In this document: positions 35,167 through 45,971 of the stretch, one piece after another | How positions within the stretch are numbered: the stretch's first letter is position 1 | How the letters are laid out: each line of letters starts with the position of its first letter | Assembly: GCA_000697355.1 (NCBI GenBank) | Contig: JNEN01001256.1 | Span: 372,001 to 436,000 of the forward strand | DNA length: 64,000 nt | Direction: 5' to 3' | Source: Syncephalastrum monosporum B8922 | Taxonomy: Eukaryota > Mucoromycota > Mucoromycetes > Mucorales > Syncephalastraceae | The notes under the pieces: generated by a model | Told to the model about the DNA's origin: nothing | Databases searched by the model: none | The model's input: only the letters and a program-made list of their open reading frames with translations | Position numbers and translations under genes: made by a program

Positions 35167-36406
35167 GGTATAAAGAGAAAAAGATAAAAGAGAGAGAAAG
35201 AGAGAGAGAGAGAGAATGTCGTTAAGCAAGGAGGAAGAGGCGGTTGGGCCATGGTGTCTTTTATGGCTACCGGAAAACATGCCAAATTTGTACACTTGTT
35301 TGTGGCCCGAAAAAGAACTCGTCATGCGCCAACAGGGTGCTAATCTCTCTCCTTGCTTTGCGCATTGTTTTAACGTCGTCTTTACGCGTCATCCAAGATA
35401 CGCTAGCGTGAGCAATGTTTTCGTCATATGAAAATAACAGCAGGTGTATCCTGACTTACTTGCAAAGCTGTTTATATTCTTCATCCATGAGTCAAGTTGG
35501 ATCTTGTGTAACTATATGCGTCAATCCATGCGACATGCTTCAGCGAACAGGGCGAAAGAGAGCGTGCTCGTTCCCGGCATCGTCAAGCCATTGTCTGGGA
35601 CACCAACAGGTCAAAACATCACCAGATAGGAACGTCGAAACGCATCCACAAGTCATGTGCGAGAAAGGAAAAAAGCATTTGTAAGCGACGCATTTGTTCG
35701 CCGTATTGCCACACAGTCTGTTAACAGGACTTGTTCATTTCACCCGTTGGATATAAGATTTATTCCAGTTACTATTGAGAAGCATACAAGAATTGAATAT
35801 TGCTGCGCCATCCGTATGTACACATGTAAGATCCGTACGTGCATCCGGTGCCGATGCAGACGGCGATACGTGTTTTCAACGTTACATTCGGTGTGCGAGG
35901 GTGTGGTCAGTGCCTGGCTGGAAATTTCGGTCGACGCATATCCATATTTGGTATGTTGTTGTTGGCACAGCTCAGTAGCGATACCAAGGTAAGGGATGAG
36001 GAGACGTTCTTAACAGATGTGTATTAAGTGCCCGCGTGATTACGCGTAGTATGGAGTCTAGATGTTTATGGATTACATGCCTGCTGTCTGCTACGTTATC
36101 TTTTAGAGGAAGTACGATACCATGCAAAAGACAGCCCAGAATGTTAGCATGTAAGTATCTGTCATACATGGATGCCTTGTGTGTGTGTGTGGAAATTAGG
36201 GGCTCGAATCTTCGAGAAGGCATTCGCGACAGTCGCACACATCACTTTGCACGGATTTCGGTGGAAAATGGATTACTCTGTCATAGGAAATTGGTGGTAT
36301 ATTGTCGAATTAAATACATAAAGTAGATGAATGGATAAAAGGAAGGAATGGGGATATAGGCAGCAACAAGTTGCATGTTCAGGGCCAACATAGTGGAAAA
36401 GAAGGT
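35167..36406. other. Intergenic region, no convincing gene
   Basis: Both flanking genes are on the minus strand. The left end has a GA-rich leader of the Sel1-repeat gene (35186-35217). The middle holds only short open frames without recognisable content, and the right end is the 3' flank of the FYVE gene. Confidence 0.45.
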
Positions 36407-38756
36407 TTACGCCCTCATACCCAAATCAGCATAGCACTTGTCGCACACACGTTGGTGCTGCGACGCGAGTACTTGGACAGATTCTACCGGACCGTTGGGG
36501 TCCTGCAGGATTTCAGACGCGTTGAGGTACGTGCGCGAGGCCGAGCACTTGTCGCACACGATTAGACCGCAGCGACGGCAGTGATGCCGCCGGACAATCA
36601 AACCAAAGCGTCGTTCACAGCGGCGGCATTCTTTGGCAGACATGTCGGATTCCCAAGTAAATGCACGCGGACCTGTAGCAGCAGTAGCGGCAGCCACGGA
36701 CGCGGCATCATCTTGTTCCAGTAGATCAACGTGGTTAAGGCTGCTGTTGTCCTGCGGGGTCTGGAGCGTCGCGGACGACCAGGGTTGCGACGATGCATTG
36801 GGCACAGCTGAGTCGCGCGACCACGGGTTGGCGTCAAAGTCGGTAGTCTCGTTGCTGTAAGCGGAGGCATGCGCGCGGGATGGAGCCGGTTCTTCGGTGG
36901 GGCTACTAAAGTCGAGCAGGCGGGCCAGCTCTGGGTTGTGCTGGACTGGGCTGATGGGGGGGGAGACTTGCTGCGCCAGTGACTGGACACGGGCATTCAG
37001 ACGGTCGATATGTGCCGAGTATTGAGTGACGAGCAGCGTGGCTTGGTGCTTGCGGTATTGATTGGTATCCGCTGATAGACTTGTTAGATTTCTTTTCGCA
37101 TCTTCTCTGGACTTGTACAACTTACTCTTAATGCCCGCCAATAGGTTCTGCACCGCCTCTTCGTAGACGCGCAGTTCCTTGGTCAACTTGCGCAGCAGCT
37201 CTTCAATGTTGTCTGACTTGATATCCTCCGTGTCATGGGTGGTCTGGATACTCGTGACCGAGTCCTCGACCTGCAGGAGGTAATCGTTGCCGCCGCTCTC
37301 CTCCGCAGCACCTTCCACGCGACCCTTTGCCAGATCCATGCGTCGCTTCATGACACGCACCCAGCGTCGACGGCGCACCCATCCGTAGCCACCCGTGGGT
37401 GCGACCGGGGTCCATGTATCATCGTTCTCCTCAAACGAGCGGGCGTATTGCCAGCCGGAGGTGGGATCCACGCGTGGGTCGCTATAATCGATCTGCCAGT
37501 CAGTAAGCCAAAACCAGTTGGAGCCGCCCGAGCGGGAGTTGTTGGGCGGGAGTTTGACCTCCTCCTTAGAGGACGGAATGCCCGAAGGGTGGAGTGACCA
37601 GGGACCGCGCGTATCGTTCTTGGCAAGTGCCTGGGCGCTAAAATGAGGGCGGGATAAGCCCAAGAGGGACGTCGAGCGCTGATTTTCGTGAAGTATGACC
37701 ATGACAGTAACGTGGAAATCGAGCAGGTCGTACGTCGAGCTCTGCGAATACGGCGACAAGTCTACACCTAGAAAGCAAGTTAACAACGGGAACCTGCCTC
37801 GTAAATAATGGATCCCATACCTTCTGTATGCTGCATGTGCCACCAGCGGCTTCCAGCGCGCTCGAGCATTTCACAGATGTATGCTTCGCCGGCCTCGCCT
37901 GAGGCTGCACTCACATCGTAAGCAGCTTCGCCAAAGCTGTTTTTTATGAGGGGGTTGGCGTGTGCTTCATCAAGGAGATATTCAACGATGGACATGTAGC
38001 CCTTGGAGGCGGCGTTAACTGTAGAAGAAGATAACAAAGAATCAGTGACACGGTGAAACCTGCAGAGGAGATAGGAAAAAGAGAGGGGGGGGGACATACT
38101 GAGCGGGGTATGACCCATCTTGTTGCGGGCATTGACGCGAGCACCACGCTCGACAAGGAGACGAGCGATGGGGAGAAAGCCGCGTGAGCATGCATTGTGC
38201 AGGGCCGTCCAACCGTCCTTGTCCTTTTGGTGAACATTGGCTTTTTTCGAAAGCAAATACTGGACCACATGATAATGGCCTGCATACGCCGCCTTGAGTA
38301 GAGGCGTCTAGCAAAACAAAGCAGGTCAGGCACGAGGAAAAATAAACCAAAATGTTCTGAGGTTACCTCGCCCTCCTTATCCCGCGAGTCGAGCGAGACT
38401 TGGTACTCTTCGACCAGACAACGCACGATATCCACATGGCCTCGGGAGGATGCAAAGTGAATGGGAGTCAACCCGGTCGAAGGATGGGGATCGTTCAGGG
38501 CCTTGAGTGGATCGGGCAGCAAGAGCAGGATTTGCTTTAAAATGATGAGATTGCCGGTGGATGCGACGGAATGGAGGGTCTTCTGCTGCTGCTCCTCTGT
38601 CTTTTTGTTGACAGGTGTGGGTGTCGCCGGGGACGGAGGTTCTTCCGGCTTGGTAGTAAACTGGGGCAATTTGATAAAGTGGTTGTGAGTGTTGCCATAG
38701 TACTTGTGTGTTTCGCCCGGAACCGGGGGTGTGCAAAAGTCTACAATGGCTGCCAT
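36407..38756 (-). CDS. Ankyrin - dysferlin (DysF) - FYVE domain protein
   Basis: Multi-exon gene beginning MAAIVDFCTPPVPGETHKYYG. Ankyrin repeats occupy the first third: TGLTPIHFASSRGHVDIVRCLVEEY, DGWTALHNACSRGFLPIARLLVERGA, NAASKGYMSIVEYLLDEA. Next is a DysF/Pex24-like region (GSNWFWLTDWQIDYSDPRVDP to GYGWVRRRRWVRVMKRRMD), then a coiled coil (IEELLRKLTKELRVYEEAV) and a low-complexity linker. The C-terminus is a FYVE zinc finger, ECRRCERRFG then RRHHCRRCG and CDKC, including the R(R/K)HHCR basic motif that binds phosphatidylinositol 3-phosphate. I infer an endosomal or vacuolar membrane adaptor; no known function follows from the combination. An intron at about 37769-37819 joins the ankyrin and DysF parts. 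Confidence 0.85.
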
Positions 38757-39726
38757 GTAATATCAAAGCAGAAAAAGTCAGAGAAGGAAAAAGAGGGAAG
38801 GGCAAGTAGAGAAAAAAAACAGGCTCTCTTAGGCTGTGCAGCGCAGCAGTGATCACTGGACTGTTGCAAGAAAGAGAAAGGGCGTGTTACAACTGCCCGT
38901 CAGACGATCATAGTACAGACCGTTTGTGTCACTTGGAGCTGTCTGGCTGACTTGTTTGATTTGACAGCCGCAGTTTTCGCGCATTCTGTCTACCGTATCT
39001 TTTCCGAATAACATCTTGCACAACAATTGACCCCCTTTTCGACTATTGCAACTGCTAGAACTGCCTTTATACAACCAACGAGAGTATTTCTATATTAAAT
39101 AGAATGAGCGTTTGCCGCATAATAGAATGTAGTTGTGTAGTTAACGTAAGATGAAGAGGAGGAGAATAAGAAAGCTATGATTCCGGGTAATAGGTGCTTC
39201 TACGTCCACTATGAGAAGATGATACGGAGGCGAAGATGGAAGCATGCTAACATTCATTAATCACTTTGATTTTTGTGTACCTGTTTTACCGTGACGTGTT
39301 TGCACGCATGAAGAGAAAGGGGTTCAAATAATAGAGAACATAATGAATCAGAGCTCAAGAATATTTAAAACAATATAGTGGTGTGATAGGACAACACAGA
39401 ACGGCACTTTGAGAATATTCATGGTTGTAGGTCAGAGAGATATATGCATTTCAAGCGCGATAAAAAAGGTCCGAGGCGCCAGCTCAGGCATGCCTTTACA
39501 TGATCGTATATCCCCTCCAATCGGTCATACTGATCTATCTGGTACAGTGATACGTACGCGTGAAGTCATTAACTTTTGACAACCCACGGGTTGAGCCTGA
39601 TTATGCATGAGGAAAGCGCGCTCTTTAGAATCTGTCATGTGATGTGGTGCGTGGTGTGAGGACATCAGCTCAGTATATAAAGCATTTCTGGAGTTCTCAT
39701 CCAAGCAAACACTTTCCTTCCCCGAC
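38757..39726. promoter_or_regulatory. Divergent spacer, FYVE gene / Yippee gene
   Basis: No coding signal. The leader of the FYVE gene is purine-rich on the plus strand (38760-38820). The Yippee side carries a TATA box, listed separately. Confidence 0.45.
39674..39681 (+). promoter_or_regulatory. TATA box of the Yippee gene
   Basis: TATATAAA about 45 bp upstream of the ATG at 39727. Confidence 0.45.
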
Positions 39727-40246
39727 ATGGGTCTTCGTTTCTACTTTTACCTTGACGGTAACGGCATCTACGGCTGCATTACATGCAAAACCCATCTCTT
39801 GATGGATGAATCCGTTTTATCAAAGGCAATGAGAGCCTCTTTACAAGGAGATCACCGTGTTGATATCTGTCTTTACTTTTTGTCGTATGAAGGAGTTCCA
39901 TGGCCTTCACGGACCCGCTTATCTAGCACCCCAAGTGTGAGTAGGATGATTCGCCTTGGGTCTCCATCTGAACTTTCTATGCCAACATTACGTAGTGTTA
40001 ACGTAGTGGAAGGCGAGTCCAAAGAACGTGCCATGTCCACGGGGATGCATACAGTGCGTGATATCCGCTGCTGCAAGTGTGGCACCTTACTCGGCTGGCA
40101 CTACGTATGTCATCTTTCTCTTCCTAGCTTTTTCCGGGAAACTAGCAAATGACAACATTTTCTAGATACATGCATACAGCCCACAAAACAAGTGCAAGGA
40201 GGGCAAATATCTTTTGGAGAAGAATCGCATGACTGTCTTGAGCTAA
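39727..40246 (+). CDS. Yippee-like zinc-binding protein
   Basis: Four exons (39727-39825, 39893-39936, 39996-40104, 40166-40246) give about 111 aa, the usual length. The splice pattern restores the Yippee core: YGCITCKTHLLMDESVLSK, EFHGLHGPAYLAPQV, VNVVEGESKERAMSTGMHT, VRDIRCCKCGTLLGWHY, and KEGKYLLEKNRM. The two CxxC pairs (CITC and CCKC) hold the zinc in the beta-tent fold. Yippee (YPEL) proteins are small and highly conserved; related yeast Moh1 is poorly characterised, while the fold resembles cereblon and Mis18. The first intron has no GT donor at the right place; AAG|GCAATG makes a GC-AG intron, after which the family spacing is exact. Unspliced reading misses the middle of the domain. 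Confidence 0.87.
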
Positions 40247-40357
40247 AGCGGCCACGATCTTGGCGTGCATACGTAGTCGTACAAAAATATAAAAAGACGA
40301 TATAAAAGACATTGTTTCTCTCCCTCTAAGATTATTATATACATGTACAAGTGGGGT

Positions 40358-40774
40358 CTACCACGAGTTGGCTTGCTCGACTTCTTCCAGCTTACGCGCA
40401 TGCTTATTGACGACCTCGAGGATAGTATCGATGTTGAGCTTGTCCGAATCCAGTGCGAGTTTTTTACCGTCACCTGTCAAAATATACAGTTGTATCAGTC
40501 ACGGGTCATTATGTACTGACGCACGAGACACATACGATAGGTAACAGCGATATGAGACGCAGCCTTGGGGTCTTGCAGGAAACTGGTGCTGATTTTAATG
40601 GTTGGGTTGATTTTACGGGCATCGTTGGTATCGAGGCGATTCAAGAACAATCTAAGTAACCAGTCAGCCATTCTCCTCCTTTACATGGCGTGATCAATCT
40701 CACCGTGATGCTTTGGAGGCCTTGTTAAAAGGTGCCAAGGCAACCTTGACGTCGGTAATGTGTCGCACAAGCAT
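40358..40774 (-). CDS. Mitochondrial large ribosomal subunit protein mL53
   Basis: Three exons (40774-40704, 40651-40536, 40473-40358) give about 100 aa. It starts MLVRHITDVKVALAPFNKAS, continues RLFLNRLDTNDARKINPTIK, then HIAVTYRDGKKLALDSDKL and IDTILEVVNKHARKLEEVE. This is the order of the mL53/yeast Mrpl44 family, with the IxVxYxDGK strand. It should be imported into mitochondria and sit in the 54S subunit. The short length makes the call depend on overall pattern rather than on a single motif. Confidence 0.8.
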
Positions 40775-42215
40775 TTTAGAGAACAGTAATGTCGAGAAAC
40801 AAATGTAGGTTGTCAAAGGTGCTAAGTTGCAATTTTGATTATGGTGGGTGCGGGGGGTGCTGATTCAGCCAATCAATTTCTGTTGCCGGCTGTTGCAGTG
40901 GCTTAATGCTGTGTACGTTCATCTTCACGTACCTGAGACATACTAGGCTCGTACCTTTTCCAACCTGGCTTCAATAACAGTTATATACATCCGTATAAGA
41001 TAAATGTTACTCTTCACTTATAAGGGTCGCTACATGTCTTGTATTTATCTGCCCGACAAAAGTATCATGTAGGGAATTTTGTGGTGACCAGATCCAGAAA
41101 CCCTGTTGGGAACAGAGTACAAGTTCATCCATACGTATATGAATGGCTAATGTTAAATAAAGACAGACCTTATAATCTATCATATGCTTATACTCATATA
41201 CACAGCATGTGTCACTCTTCATTGAGTTTGTTGAAGGATGCGTGTAGGACTAATCTATGCAGGTACAAGGCACATTACCACACGTGACGAAACGCTTTGA
41301 CGAACTATGCGGTTTCAAAGAATACTGAAATATAAGGCGATGAATGTTCGTTCGTATCCTTTCCCTATCTACGCATGCTCCCGACCATAGAATCATTATG
41401 CACGCTTGCGTCTTGTGACCATGGCTTGCTATTTTATATAGTTTGAGGACATTAGGAGAAGACAGAAACCTGTCTTCTTTTTCATCCTCTTCTGAGCCGG
41501 CTACGGAGGTAAGTTCGACCTGGCGCGTTTGGTTATTTTAGAGCGATTCTGATACAACTATGACCGCTTAATTACGTCGTCGTCGCATGCATTTCAGGTT
41601 TGTTACATGCACAACGCAATTTCTGTCCGGGCAAAGATACATTTTGCGCGCGCTTTTGGCTGTACGCATTTTTTAGAAGACACGTTGCGATATGATCCAA
41701 CCAGCTCTAGATCGATAAAAAAAAAAGAAGGTGGAAAGCAACTAAATACGGCGCGTTCAGGAGTCAGACATGTGTATTGCAGTAAAAGCTTAAGGCTGTT
41801 GATTGCTGGATGCAGGTGCGAGAAGTAGTAAATTGACAGACTGTGAGTGATAATGAAGACGAATGAGTGTCCGCAGCAAATGATGATAATTATAACTTTT
41901 TTTTAGAGAGAGAGGGAGGGTGTGACTGTGCTATTCGGGACCGCGCCCAAAGGGTGGGTTCCAAGTTGGCTCAAGTTCGAAAGCTCGGTGCGGGAACTGA
42001 CTCTCTTCTTCTTCAGCTATACCTGAGCAATCTTGTGTCTGCTCACGATTCCCGCTTGATTAAACAAAGTATGTCTCCATTCCACCGTCCTCTGCCTTCT
42101 TTCACTCCATTGCGCGCTCTGCACCCAAAAGATGATGCCCATTACCCAATGATAACCTTCTCATCGAACCTTCTCCTTTTTGACTCTAGCCTTACTATAA
42201 CCCACGTCTCCTTCC
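40775..42215. other. Intergenic region upstream of RHO1
   Basis: No convincing gene. It includes a hairpin with a 9-bp perfect stem (AGAAGACAG, loop AAAC, CTGTCTTCT) followed by T-rich sequence near 41457-41480, and a pyrimidine-rich leader before RHO1. Open frames at 41607-41828 and 41867-42232 show no family features. Confidence 0.5.
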
Positions 42216-43750
42216 ATGGCAACCGAACTTAGAAGAAAGCTCGTTATCGTCGGTGACGGTGCCTGCGGTAAGACCTGTCTTTTGATTGTATTCTCGAGAG
42301 GCACTTTCCCAGAGGTAAGTTTCCCTATCTTTTCTCTTTCTTCTTTTCCTTCCTTCTCTGCCCGCTTCTTCTTGATATTTGATCGTGCTACGCACATTTT
42401 TGCGGTTTCTTTCTTTTCATTTCGTCTCTTCCTCTTCCTCTTTCTTTTTGCGCGTGCGTGTTGCGCGAAACTTCTTATTCTCCATCTACCACTTTTCTCC
42501 TCTTCTCATCCTTTTCTTCTTCCATCAACGGCATTTGTCGTCATGATCCTATCTCTTTTTTGGCAACATACCTCTTCCACCTCGCCTTTCCTTCCTTTCC
42601 CTTTTTTCTTCATTTCTACCCATTCTTCATTTCTCTTTCTCTCTTGAGTTCCTTTCTTCCTCTTCTGTGCTTTCTTGTCCTGCCACATCAACCCCTTATG
42701 GGTTGGGGGGTGCAGAAAGGAAGGAAGGAAAAAGAGCTGGAGGCGGAGTTGGTTTTGGTTGCATAGCTATAAGTTGGCGGTTGCGCGAAATCCATTGAAT
42801 GGAACACTGACAATTCTTTGTTTCACAATAGCTCTACGTCCCCACTGTGTTTGAAAACTATGTGGCTGATGTCGAGGTCGACGGCAAGCACGTCGAGCTC
42901 GCCTTGTGGGATACCGCAGGTAAACCAAAAAAAAAAAAAAAGCAAAAAAAGACACCGCTTTCCGCGCCACGACGATGTGTCTTTTTTTGGGAATGCTCGT
43001 GCAAAGCAATTTGCTCTAACCTATTTTCGTATATAGGCCAGGAAGACTATGATCGTCTTCGTCCCCTGTCCTACCCAGACTCCCATGTGATCTTGATTTG
43101 CTTCGCTGTCGACTCGCCCGACTCACTTGATAACGTCCAAGAGAAGGTAGATCATTCAATTATTTCGTTTGCGTTGTCCTTTGTGAATTAGGCGCGCGCC
43201 AATTTTCTCGGGTCGTCTGAAGTTGTATTAACCTTTCTTTTGTACGACCTCATCTTATAGTGGATCTCAGAGGTCATGCACTTTTGCCAAGGCTTGCCCA
43301 TTCTTCTCGTGGCCTGCAAGAAGGATTTACGAAATGACCCGCACACCATTGAGGAGTTGAGAAAGACCTCCCAGCGACCGGTCACCTACGATGAGGTAAA
43401 CAAAATCGGAAAAATGAAGATCGGGCTACAGTCACACACACACACTCGCGCGCGTGTGCGCGCGCACGCATAAACACACAAAATGGGACACGCCCAGGTG
43501 ATGTTGCTCTGCTGTGCATGTGTGTCTGTGTGCCCTGTATCTATGAAGTCGGATCTTTCATGTCTTCTAACACTTTTCGCTTCCTAATCAGGGTATGGCC
43601 GTGTCGCAAAAGATCGCCGCGTACAAGTACCTCGAATGCTCTGCAAAGGACGGTGATGGTGTTCGCGAGGTCTTTGAGCACGCTACGCGTGCGGCATTGA
43701 TGATCCGTCAAGGAGGAAGAGGGAAAAAGGGAAAGTGCTCCATTTTGTAG
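42216..43750 (+). CDS. RHO1: Rho1 GTPase
   Basis: Five exons encode about 196 aa. [20 protein letters not shown] (P-loop), [20 protein letters not shown] (effector loop), [20 protein letters not shown] (switch II), [12 protein letters not shown] and [10 protein letters not shown] are nearly identical to fungal Rho1/RhoA. The end [10 protein letters not shown] is a polybasic stretch plus CaaX box, predicting geranylgeranylation. Rho1 activates beta-1,3-glucan synthase and protein kinase C at growth sites. The first intron (after GTFPE, about 42314-42831) is over 500 bp, far longer than its neighbours, and pyrimidine-rich. The fourth intron contains a Z-DNA-prone CA/CG tract. AATAAA follows the stop codon immediately. 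Confidence 0.97.
43433..43470. repeat. Alternating CA/CG tract in RHO1 intron
   Basis: About 38 bp of nearly perfect purine-pyrimidine alternation: (CA)6 followed by CG, GTGTG and CGCG units. It lies inside the intron just before the last RHO1 exon. Such tracts are prone to left-handed Z-DNA. Confidence 0.7.
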
Positions 43751-43973
43751 AATAAAACCTCAATGAGCGCTGCGCACACACGTCCCAACAACAAACCCAT
43801 TTAGCCTTCGTTTCCTTTTATCCTTTTTTCTCGTCCTTATTTTATTCTTTTCACAGTTTTTTCTATTTTTTCACAATTTCTTTTTCTACTTTTGTTTCCT
43901 TTCTCACTGTCTCTGTCTGTCTGAAGAAGTTACTTGATCCTTTTCAATCATTGTTTCCTTGTTTCTTCTTTAT

Positions 43974-45971
43974 TTAACTGCGGACAGCGCCGATGAGTTT
44001 GCGCCAGAGTGCACCCCAGTCCATCATGACGGGGGTGAAAGCAAGCAGGATAATGGAGAATATGAACATAAGAGTCTCGAAGTTGGCTACGGATATGATC
44101 AATCCAGAGCCAATGGGACCGAACGCCATGCCTGCCGAATACGCCATGTTGTAAAGTGCGTACCTGGAAGTGAAGAAAAGGGCGCATTAGCAGCTGCGTC
44201 GAAATTGAAATCCATGGTGACTTACACTTGCGCATAGGCACTACCGCCCTGATAATGACAGCAAACGTCAATTGGTAAATGCAAGAATGTTTCGCTTAGC
44301 AACTTACCAAATCATCTACAACTTCACCCATTTCAGGAAGAACAGGTGTCAGAACGACAGGACATGACAGACCAAACATGGCAAGCGCGGGTATAATCAT
44401 GTAGATAGATTCGTAGTGAATGGCAACCAGCGGTGCGGCAGCGGCCATCATGATTATGCCTGAAGCGGAAAGAGCTCGCCTTCCCATCTGACGTCCCATA
44501 TTAGTCTCTGAATACTGTCACAATGGCGTCGTCTTACCAAATCCGATATAGGACCACCGATCACGGGTGCGAGAAACGCTGGGACAACCATGGCCACAAA
44601 GATAGCTATTCACGCGCGTGCTCAGATCGAAGAATTAAACGACACTATACGAGCGAACTTACTGCCGACCAATGATGCCGATGCACCATAGATTTTTTCC
44701 AGGTAAATTGGCAAAGCGGGCTCCATGCCTGAGAACACAGAGGAGCAGATAATGGTGCACAGAATGCAGCACAAGATACGCCAGTTTTTGCATAAACCCC
44801 ACATGGTGATTGGTTCGGATGGTTGCTGCTTTTTTTGGGAAGACAGGAGGGGTGTGGCTTCATCGACCTCAGGTGCTGCTGCTGTTGCTGCTGCGGCGAC
44901 GGTGGGTTCCATCGAGGATTCCACCACAGTGGTATCGTCTTCGTCCGTTTTATTTTTTTTCGCATGATCCGGCTCTGCGACCCAAAGAACGGCCAGGAAA
45001 TTGAGTGCTGCAAAGCCTGAGCAACAGATGAAAGGAGCCGCGTAGCCGCTGTATTCATAGAGGAAACCACCCATGGCAGGACCGATTGCGAAGCCCCTAT
45101 TTATTATCACGCTTTGCATGAGAACCCGTTTACGCAGAGCGTCGCATGATGCACTTACACCGTATGTGCCGTGAGAACTGTACCCATTACAACACCAAGT
45201 CTCTTGTTGGGGAAGACATCAGCGAGCATGCCAAGGCCAATTGTCCTAAGATCCGGATATGCGAATTTAACATAACAAACAAATAAATAAATGATGAGGC
45301 CATTGTTCTTGAAGACTATAATTTTTACATACCAGGAAGCGCCTCCTGCGACACCTTGTGCAATTCGCGCGAACAATAAAAAGACGTAGCTCTCCGCCGT
45401 GGCAAATGACAGGGTCGATATGACAAGACCGATGCTACCTTCAGGTGTTGCATCAAAGTGATGTTACGTCAGACGAGAAGAAATAGATCGGCAACATTAT
45501 TAAACTTTAGAAAAAAAAACTTACCCGCCATCATGGGGAGCCGTCTGTTTTGAAATCGGTCTGATAGGATAGCGAAGACAGGCGTGGCGATAAAGAGGCC
45601 GACAGCTTAAAGACGAGGACAAAGACAAAGGCGGGGATAATAATGAATCAGTGAATCGCGTGGCTTAAACAAAGGCAAACGTACCATAGGAGCCAAAGAG
45701 GAAGCCGACCATGGATGAGTCGCCCTTAAGACGCTTCATGACGAGGTTAGGAAGCACCGGAAGCACAGCACCATAGGTAAGCATATCCCTATATTTTTAG
45801 GTACAAGATTCTCTATTATTCCATCGTGCGAAAGAACCAACGATAAGAGACGAACGTGAAGAGAGTCAGGGCAACGACACAAGCGGTACCGAGAGCGGAA
45901 CTTCTTGCGCGTGTCCAGGCAGACCGCTTTGTGGTATGTGACCCCGGGCTTTCATCGCCGGTGGAGGACAT
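43974..45971 (-). CDS. Major facilitator superfamily transporter (DHA1 / SLC18-like)
   Basis: About ten exons give roughly 500 aa with twelve predicted membrane segments and a long acidic, Ala/Thr-rich central loop (EPDHAKKNKTDEDDTTVVESS, about midway). The N-terminal cytosolic tail is MSSTGDESPGSHTTKRSAW. Visible MFS signatures are VFAILSDRFQNRR in the loop between segments 2 and 3, FARIAQGVAGGASW, and GGPISDLMGRRAL in the second half. The overall pattern, including DVFPNKRLGVVMGT and GFAIGPAMGGFLYEY, resembles the drug:H+ antiporter-1 / vesicular amine transporter group. It is probably a proton-coupled exporter or vacuolar importer of amines or drugs; the substrate is unknown. Confidence 0.85.

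Noticed and set aside
38084..38093. G run in the ankyrin-DysF-FYVE gene, and the similar G11 run at 11545
   Set aside because: Both are inside introns and do not affect frame; simple homopolymers.
41867..42232. Open frame overlapping the RHO1 start
   Set aside because: It covers the RHO1 leader and start codon in another frame; its content reflects the pyrimidine-rich leader.
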